Source: Hysterangium stoloniferum
Taxonomy: Eukaryota > Basidiomycota > Agaricomycetes > Hysterangiales > Hysterangiaceae
Assembly: GCA_015178975.1 (NCBI GenBank)
Contig: WHVD01000212.1
Location: 54,970-118,969, forward strand
Direction: 5' to 3'
DNA: 64,000 nt
In this document: one piece after another, positions 57,173-64,000 of the stretch
How positions within the stretch are numbered: the stretch's first letter is position 1
Layout: each line of letters opens with the position of its first letter
The notes under the pieces: generated by a model
The model's database searches: none
What the model was told of the DNA's origin: nothing
What the model saw: the letters and a program-made list of their open reading frames with translations, nothing else
Program-made: the position numbers and the translations under genes

Positions 57173-60100
57173 ATGTCGCAGGAGCAACAACCCAAACCCA
57201 AGTTCCCCAACTTCAAAAGAATACCGCGACCCCAACCAATTAATACCTCTACCACACCATCTCGTACTGAACAAGTCGAGCACTCCATTAGTAATTCTGG
57301 AACACCTTTGTCAATACCCTCCACTGTGCAGGGCGACACGGTGAGAACATCCACCAACCCGGGGAATAGAACCGCCTTTACTCCATACGCTCCTCTCCCC
57401 AGACCCCGATTTCCCAATTTTAAAAGAATACCTCAACCTCAAAATACAGTTCCTTCTTCCCCACCACCTCGAACAGAAACTGTCGAGCGTGTGGAGGAGA
57501 CCTCATCGTCCACAAACCCTACGTGGACGGACTCCGTTTCAAAGGCTACACCATGGTCCTCTAATACTTGGGGGGCTCCCTCATGAACATGGAGTGAAAC
57601 CCCACCACCTTCTCATAGTATTTTCCCTTCTACCAAAGAGGAGATCAAAAAGAAACAACAGTCCGAGGCTTTCTCTGCGCAGGTCCAGGAGGAATTGAAA
57701 ACACTTAAACAGAAGAAGAGAGAGGAGTACTTGGAAGGACAGCGGAGGATGGGGGCTAGGGATAATGTCCCTTCAAGGTGGACACGGCAGGAATGGAGGA
57801 GAATGGAAGGGCACGACAATCCTTCAACCATTGATCCCCCTTCGGGTCATAAATGGATGGATTTTGCTGAAATGGATTGCAGTGATGGGGGCACGCCATG
57901 TTTGGAGTGTGGGACAAAAAAGTAGGAAAGGAAAAGATGGGGTCACCTTCTACAATTGGGACAAAATACGAAGGATCAAATTACAAAGCATTGCATTGCA
58001 ACGTGGAGATGGAGTTGCACTACCTCCCAGACCCCCTTCACAATGTGGACCTCAGGAACGGACCTACCGGATGGGGCCCAGTGATCTTTCATCTGACTCG
58101 GAGGACGACCAATCGCGCTACCCCACCTACAACAGCGAGTACCTCGGTGCTGACTGCCATGAAGGTTTCCTGCTCCCTGACAACATTCACTTCTTCATGA
58201 GTGATCCTAACCAACGACGAAAGCTACCGACTTCTGTCAGAGTTTGGAGGGGGTATCGTCCAGCAGATCCCGCGATGCCATCCAGTTCCACTCACCTCCC
58301 CCCACCTCCACCGGTCTCTTCCGTACCCCCATTACAGCGCTTTACACCCTTTTCAGAGTTACCGGGGGGTCTTGTACCATCCACCAAGCTGCCTTCTCTT
58401 CCCATCACCATCCTCATCTGCACCCAAGCCTTCTCCAGCACCGTGGCCAATCTCACCCCTCCGCACGTCACCTGACCCTCTCGTCGCTTCCCACTCTACT
58501 CCGATGCCATTGCTCCCTGCGGTGTCGGACACTCCCTTATTTCCTCGACAACGCGGAGTCCACCACCCGCCCCTCCCTACTCCCCTTGCGTTTCTCTGGG
58601 AAGCCCCATTCAGCATCCTAACGTTACATTAATGGATGTTGATCACCCTATCTCGGGAGTTCTCGCAATGCCTATGGAGGAAGTCCTCAAGGCACCTGTA
58701 AAGGGTATGCATATATGCATAATTGGACTAAGGAATAATAGTTGGATTATAGTACTTTATTATTTATCTTTTATTTTCTTTCATTTTATTCTTTCTATAT
58801 TTCAAGCATACCTTTATTTTGTGGTTCGAAGCTTTGTGTATACATATGGGTGCTCTCGGCGCCAAAAAGACAGACACTTTTACCCAGCAGACACCACCTC
58901 GTAAACGACCCAGACATCGAATAGCGAGAGGTGTCAAGGGTAACGTCTCAACTACCTATAAAGGTAGTATTCTCTTGCATTCTAACGTACTTTGGACTCG
59001 AACCGCAAAGGTCGAGTTCCACTCTAAGGTCTTTGCGCTAGTTGACATTATAGTTGACTCGTGCTATTATCTCTTTACTCTAGATATTCAGCTTCACGTT
59101 GATTATCTATTTCACATCTAGCTACGAGTTGTACCGTGAAGGTCAACTCTTTCATTCTTTCATTCTAGCCGTCAAGAGCAACTGTACAGTTGCTCTTGTG
59201 ACGTGTAGCGTGTCTTCTTACTAGTACTGCTTGTCTAGTAATCTACGGTATTGTACTGTACAGTCAATACCTGCTAATAGTAGTTGAATAAACACTATTC
59301 TTCGTATATCGAACGGTCAGAATCTATCGACTCTTCACAGCACCTCTCTCAGCCGCAGACGTCTCTAAGGAACCCCCCCCGGCAATGGAAGTCTTCGAGG
59401 AGCCTCCTCCCTTAAGCGAAAAAGCAAAAGGGAACCGAAGAACTGATATTCAGGCCGACGAGCCCCTTGTCATTGACCCTCCCCTGGCCCACCCCATTCG
59501 CAGCCCCCCGCTGCAGCCGCCCTCTCCCTTCCACTCTCAGGATACGGCTGGCCCCTCTCGTCCCTTCCAGTCAAGTTGGATGTGCATGTCCATTAATTAC
59601 CCCTCCGACATCTTCACTATGGGATGCACATTAACACGACTGGGACCAACCCTGCGGCACCCTCTTCTTAAAGGGCATATTCAGGGGTATAGCGGGTCTC
59701 TCACATTGTCAGACCGCATGAGTGCATTTTACTTATGCGTCAATGACCCTAAGGAACAGCTGCGTTTAGCGGAGGATATCGAACGGGTGGAACTCTCCAT
59801 GTTTCGGTCCTTACTTGTCAACTCTTCTTGTGTTCTTCCTGAACACACACCAACCCACTCAGCAGTGGACCTCGTCAACTTGTTGGAGCAACTGTTGCCA
59901 GATTCGGACACCTCGAGAGGAATCCCCCCTGGGGGAGACATGGGCTCCACACCGCTTATCACTCCTACCCTGCCATCACTACACCCTCAACCCCCTCTCA
60001 TTGCCCACATTACTGATGCTTCCGCTGATCGCGTTTGTGCCATAATTCGAATGCGCCAGAAGGCCTACGGTCATTGGGTCTCGTTGATCCAAAAACTGGA

Positions 60101-60257
60101 TGGGTTGACATCCGCCAATGATGCTTCGAGGTGGGAGGACATCACTCTTTCCTTTCGTGCCAAGCGTCTCGCCTGGGACAACGCTATCCTACACCTTGGG
60201 GGTTCATCGCAGGACGCATGGGGAGGAGTTCCAAGCGTCCTTCGACATCTTCTTTGA
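57173..60257 (+). pseudogene. Third ORF of element E, divergent and interrupted
   Basis: It begins MSQEQQPKPKFPNFKRIPRP, with the KFPNFKRIP motif (KFKKVP in B/H/F) repeated once near 57405. Further shared blocks are KWMDFAEMDCSDGGTPC, FYNWDKIRRIKLQSIAL, DCHEGFLLPDNIHF and VWRGYRPADP. The C-terminus (frame 59385-60257) matches B/F at INYPSDIFTMGCTLTRL, RVELSMFRSLLV, RMRQKAYGHWVSL and LGGSSQDAWGGVPSVLRHLL. Stops and frameshifts occur at 57584, 57923 and 58475, and a solo LTR sits at 58697-59339. Overall similarity to the B copy is low outside these blocks. Confidence 0.8.
58697..59339 (+). repeat. Solo type B LTR in the third ORF of E
   Basis: 643 bp, TGTAAAGGGTATGC to CTCTTCACA, flanked by GCACC (58692-58696, 59340-59344). 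Confidence 0.96.
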
Positions 60258-60282
60258 CATAGCTCTTCGACCTGGGGGGCAC

Positions 60283-60486
60283 TGTGAGAGGTATTGCAAA
60301 ATACACTCAGGAAATATAGTCGGATGAGCTCTTACTATATTCCCTTTATTATTTCTGTTTTCTCTCTTTTATTATATATCTACAATTAGTTCGACGACCT
60401 ATGTATGCGGTACATCGACTCTTGTGGGTGCACACACGCCAGACTTATGTATTCTAGCACCCATAGTTTAGAACTCAGACACTTTT
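60283..60486 (+). repeat. 3' LTR of element E (type C), interrupted
   Basis: Starts TGTGAGAGGTATTGC after the purine tract cctggggggcac. It is collinear with 8918-9120 until it is cut by the LTR of element F. The remainder lies beyond the window. Confidence 0.88.
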
Positions 60487-61126
60487 TGTGAAGAGTGGTG
60501 GATTCTGACCACTCAATAAACGAAGAATAGTGTTTATTCAACTACTATTAGAGAGTATTGACCATCAGTACAATACTATAGATTACTAGACTGTTAGTAC
60601 TAGTATAAGAACACACTGTACGCCTCAAGAGCAACTGTATAGTTGCTCGTGACGGCTTAGAACAGTAAGATAATGAGTTGACCTTTTACAGTACAACTAG
60701 TAGCTAGAAATAAGTAAGACACTCAGCTAAAGACTGAGTATCTAGGATAGAGTAATAGTAGCGCGAGTCGACTACAGTATCGACGAGCGCAAAGTCTTGA
60801 AAGCGGAACTCGACCTTAGCGGTTCGAGTCCAAAAGGCTATTAGTAGACTAGAGAATGCTACCCTTATGGTAGCTGAGATACTACCCTTGACACCTCTCG
60901 CTATTCGATGTCTGAGTCGTTACGAGGTGGTGTCTGCTGGGTAAAAGTTGTCTATCATTTGGCGCCGAGGGCGCCCATACGTATACACAAAGCTTTGAAC
61001 TACAAATCAAGGTGTGCTCGAAATATAGAAAGAATATAAAGAAAGAAAATAAAAGTCAAATAATAAAGTACTATAATCCGGTTATTATTCCTTAGTCCAG
61101 GTATGCATATATGCATACCCTTTACA
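60487..61126 (-). repeat. 3' LTR of element F, mosaic type
   Basis: 640 bp. Its U3 end (gtatgcatatatgcataccc) is type B, while the opposite end (gagtggtggattctgaccac, cagtacaatactatagatt) matches type D at 15520-15651. Confidence 0.93.
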
Positions 61127-61151
61127 GTGCCCCCCAGTTCGAAGGGATGTG

Positions 61152-63197
61152 CTATACTAGGTGTCGAAGAGCATCTGGGACACCGCCCCAAGCTTCCTGT
61201 GAGGATCCCCCAAAGTCCAAAATGAGGTTTCCCCATCGTTCCCTTTTTACTCTGAAGGATTCAGCTATTCTCGCCCGAGTCAAATCACTAGGATTCCTGT
61301 ACAAGGAGTCGGCCCATCGTCTGTAGGCTTTCTCTCTGCAACGAACGACTGCGCGGACACTAACCGGCAGAGCGGAAATCCGCGCGAGAAGAGGAGCATT
61401 GGGGAGGGGAAACGAAGACGCGGGCAGTAGGGCAGGAACGTGTGGTTGCATGGTGGTCTCTGTGGGAGGCGTCAGGACAAGGGCCTCGAGTAAATCTACT
61501 AAGCCAGCAATAGAGAGGACATTCGCTGAGTCTGGGGGCAGACGGTGAAGCTCCACTATGATGTGCCAGAACATAGAGAGTTTAATCTCCTGTGCTGCTC
61601 GTGCAAAGTTCTTCCCTTCTGCGAGATCCTTGAAGGAGAGATAGAAATCCTCCATTATCTCCGACAACGGAGCCAGACCGCGACAACCCTTGAGGCTCCC
61701 TTGAAGGACCGGTTGCTGAAGTACTGGCACGAGCTCTGATAGCACCCTTCTGACAGGAAACTGTTCGGAAGGGTAGTTGACAGCTACTCGCATCCAGAAA
61801 GTTGTGGATACGGGCTCAGTGAGGGGAACCGGGCTGTCAAGGACGGGAATAGGGGATTGTTCTCGGAGAGGAGTGGTGGCTTTCTGCATCTCCTTCACCT
61901 TTCTGCTTGCCAGGGGATCGATGACATCTGGTGTAGGGGGGTCCAAATCGACATCCATTCGCTCTGGTGGAAGGTCCTGGATAGGGCTACCCAAGGACAC
62001 GCAATATGAATACAGAGAGTCGGGAGGGATACCCGGTGATGGCGGAGGTTGGGTCGGTACCGATATAGCTTTCAGGGAGGGAGAGAGACGAGGTGCCAGA
62101 ATCGGGGAAGGTTCGCGTTGGGCAGAGGGAGTGTGTGTCGGGTGAAGGATGGGAGGGGGCCTCGACATCCCAAGTGAGGTTGGGACTGGTACAGCTTTTG
62201 AAGAGGGAGGTAAATGAAGTGTTAGAATCGGGGCTGAGGGAGTGTGTGTAGGGTGAATGATGGGAAGGGGCCTCGGCATTGGCGAGAGATGTGGGACCAG
62301 AATCGTGGAAGGTTCGCGTTCCAGTGACTGTTGATTAGGGTGGTGACCCCTCCATACTCTGGATGACGGTCTCCGCGTTTGTCTTTGGTTGGGGTCGCTG
62401 GTTACGAAACGAACTTTAGACGGGAGAAGGAACCCTTCATGGCAATCCTCTCCCAGAGATCAGATGCTATACACACCATTCCTGTTCTCGTCCTCCTCCT
62501 CATCCTCGTCCGAGGAAAACTCAATTGGTCCCCTACGGTATCCCTTTTCTTGTTGAGGCAGCGTTTGACCGTCCCCTCGGGTGAGAACTATGCGTTGCAA
62601 CTTAATGCATCGAAGTAGCTCCCAGTCGTAAAAGATGGTACCCTCCTTCTCCTTCCAGCTCTTGGCTCCCGTCGTCCTAATACAAGGCGTCCCACCCTCG
62701 CTATCATCGGTCTCCGCGAAGTCGGCCCATTTCTCTCCCGCGGGGGGAAGGATCGGCACGGAAGCTCTGTTTCCGCATTGCGCTCTGTACTCACGCCGCT
62801 GCCACTTGGAGGGGACTCCTTCCCTTGCTCCCCTCGCCTCCTGTTGGCTTCTATACTCAGCACACCTTTCTCTTTTGCGGGTGAGTCTCCTTGCGTTGTG
62901 TTCCTCCATGAACATTTCCTGCTTCCGCATGCTAGCAGCGACCTCCTCAGATGACGGTCTGACGGAGGGGCCTAACGGCTTGCTCCAATCCGTACCGGTA
63001 TTTTTCCCCAGCTCATCACCAAAGGAGAAAGTCGACAGGGGGGTTGATTCTTGGGTACCCCAATTGCTCTCGACATTGTCTGTACGAGGCACGCGGGTGA
63101 TGAATCCCCCGCCGGTCGTGGATGTACTGGCTGTCGGGGCTCGCGGGACCTTTTTGAACTTAGGGAGGACTTGCTTGTTTTGTTGGAAAGGGAGCAT
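61152..63197 (-). pseudogene. Third ORF of element F, best-preserved copy
   Basis: A single minus-strand frame of 682 codons from MLPFQQNKQVLPKFKKVPRA to GGVPDALRHLV plus stop, broken only by one TGA (62460-62462) where B and H have CGA. It retains CGA at the site that is TGA in B (50939), reading VLTRGDGQTLPQQEKGY. Blocks as in B: basic RRLTRKRERCAEYRSQQE, ETDDSEGGTPCIR, DCHEGFLLPSKVRF, Pro-rich repeats (about 61950-62290) and the helical C-terminal domain. The purine tract begins only about 20 bp after the stop, so the ORF fills the 3' end of the element. Confidence 0.87.
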
Positions 63198-63302
63198 TAT
63201 AGCACGATAAAAGTGGTGAAGTTGAAGATAGAGGGAAGGGCTGTAGATAGGTGAAGGACGTAGTGTGAAAGATAAAGAAAATTTATGCGAATTTACGTGT
63301 AC

Positions 63303-63337
63303 TTTTTTATATATATTGAATTGAAACTCCGCTCGGT
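63303..63337 (-). promoter_or_regulatory. Putative internal promoter for the third ORF (element F)
   Basis: Minus strand GCGGAGTTTCAATTCAA then tatatataaaaaagt, as in B and H. Confidence 0.5.
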
Positions 63338-63540
63338 TGGTCATTAAATAAATTCATTAATTGTGGCCGGGTTTTGGGGAAATGTGTCCGCCGCCAATTA
63401 ATGGTTGTCCCAATCGACCGAAGGGATAGAAAAATAAAAAAGAATAAAAGCCAACGAGATGGCTCACCGAATAACTGAGATTTCTGAAAGGAAATTACAA
63501 AAGAGAGGGAATAGATGATTCCTTGAGCGCATATATCCCG

Positions 63541-64000
63541 TTAAATGTTGAACAGCACCTTGTACGCCCTCAAAAGTGCCAGAGCGTTTCTAAGGTCAGT
63601 GCTGCTTAACCACGAATCCTCCTCGGGTCCATAACCTTTCCAGTGCACCCTAAATAGCAGGCGATTTCGCTGTTTCCTATGTCCAACAATAGCTTCGACT
63701 TCATATTCTTCGTGATCTGATTTCAACTCTCTTAGGTTCTCAAGTTGGGGTCTCGGACCTAGCTTGGAAGGAGAGGTTGATATTTCCGCAGATGATCCCG
63801 ATTAATGACTGGATGCATAGGATACTCCGGGGAATCTTAAGCCTAAATACTTGAGAGTTCAATTTCTCAAGGACCTCGAATGGTCCAATCCGTCTTTGTA
63901 TTAGTTTCTTCCCCGTTCCCTTGACTTCCACCAGTTCGAGGGAGTGGGGGTTCACCAATACAAAGTCTCCCTCAGAGATATCTTCTACAGGTCTTTGCTT
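63541..64000 (-). pseudogene. Element F integrase C-terminus and chromodomain (partial)
   Basis: Minus strand: VNPHSLELVEVKGTGKKLIQ, GPFEVLEKLNSQVFRLKIP, then a one-base loss in a G run near 63830 (4 G against 5 in H) shifts the frame. The chromodomain LLFRVHWKGYGPEEDSWL follows in the next frame to the stop at 63541. The rest lies beyond 64000. Confidence 0.9.

Larger units (their letters stand above)
16051..60486 (+). mobile_element. Element E: Ty3/gypsy chromovirus, outermost layer of the nest
   Basis: Its own sequence is 16051-17995, 53007-54047, 54690-58696, 59340-60486. The pieces give gag knuckle, protease, RT, RNase H, integrase with chromodomain, third ORF and the start of a 3' LTR (60283). 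Continuity across the 35-kb gap is shown by the duplication CTTAG (17991-17995, 53007-53011) and by the protein, which reads LHKLVNL before and LGPDIPTDV after, as in uninterrupted element H. The 5' LTR and most of gag are missing. The 3' LTR is interrupted by element F. Confidence 0.85.
60487..64000 (-). mobile_element. Element F: Ty3/gypsy chromovirus, continues past the window
   Basis: 3' LTR 60487-61126, purine tract, third ORF and the C-terminal integrase region on the minus strand, in the same order as H. It inserted into the 3' LTR of E (left flank CTTTT, 60482-60486). The rest of pol, gag and 5' LTR are outside. Confidence 0.9.

Noticed and set aside
58632-58904. Hydrophobic ORFs with MHICIIGLRNNSWIIVLYYL, found many times
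   Set aside because: Translation of the AT-rich start of type B LTRs; not a membrane protein gene.
8918-60486. 8918 and 60283 as the LTR pair of one single element
   Set aside because: Gag/protease sequence is present twice (12303-13358 and 16051-17110) with many differences, so at least two elements are involved, and the two LTRs are well diverged.

Overview
The window looks like DNA from a filamentous basidiomycete, most likely an Agaricomycete. The one convincing host gene (1254-2777) is a multi-exon DUF6533-type membrane protein gene with short introns of about 40-67 bp. Almost everything else is transposable elements of kinds common in mushroom-forming fungi: chromodomain Ty3/gypsy LTR retrotransposons, a Tc1-like DNA transposon and a mariner-type MITE. 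The genus cannot be named from the sequence.

Layout. 1-6624: host-like DNA with the DUF6533 gene, a shortened tRNA-like sequence (3998-4058), a fold-back repeat (4863-5014) and an 11-bp minisatellite (5997-6190). 6625-8658: an LTR (type A) split by a Tc1-like element (6936-8505). 8918-13358: 5' LTR (type C) and gag/protease of a decayed element, element C. 13359-16050: an unidentified insertion with a tandem array and an LTR. 16051-60486: element E, a Ty3/gypsy element that holds most of the window. 60487-64000: element F, minus strand, which runs off the right edge.

Nesting, read from 5-bp target duplications. E is split by element B (17996-53006, CTTAG on both sides). B is split by non-autonomous element A' (20882-26752, CCAGG) and by chromovirus G (30634-48651, GTTGG). 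G contains element H (32615-46343). H contains a MITE (39789-40481, TA), a solo LTR (41303-41776, CTTAC) and another solo LTR (42463-43756, ACGGG), which itself contains a further solo LTR (42626-43270, CTCGG). That is six layers. E also carries solo LTRs at 54048-54689 (CAGAC) and 58697-59339 (GCACC).

Gene organisation of the main family (C, E, B, H, F): LTR, primer-binding site one base later, gag with a CCHC zinc knuckle, aspartic protease, reverse transcriptase, RNase H, integrase with chromodomain, then a gap of about 200-360 bp with a conserved GCGGAG-plus-TATA block, then a third ORF of about 680-710 codons, a G-rich purine tract and the 3' LTR. The third ORF has no signal peptide or membrane segment, yet parts of it are conserved between two divergent subfamilies. 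It is the best candidate here for something undescribed. Most copies are broken, often by CGA to TGA or TGG to TAG/TGA changes, as expected from deamination at methylated CpG or a RIP-like process.
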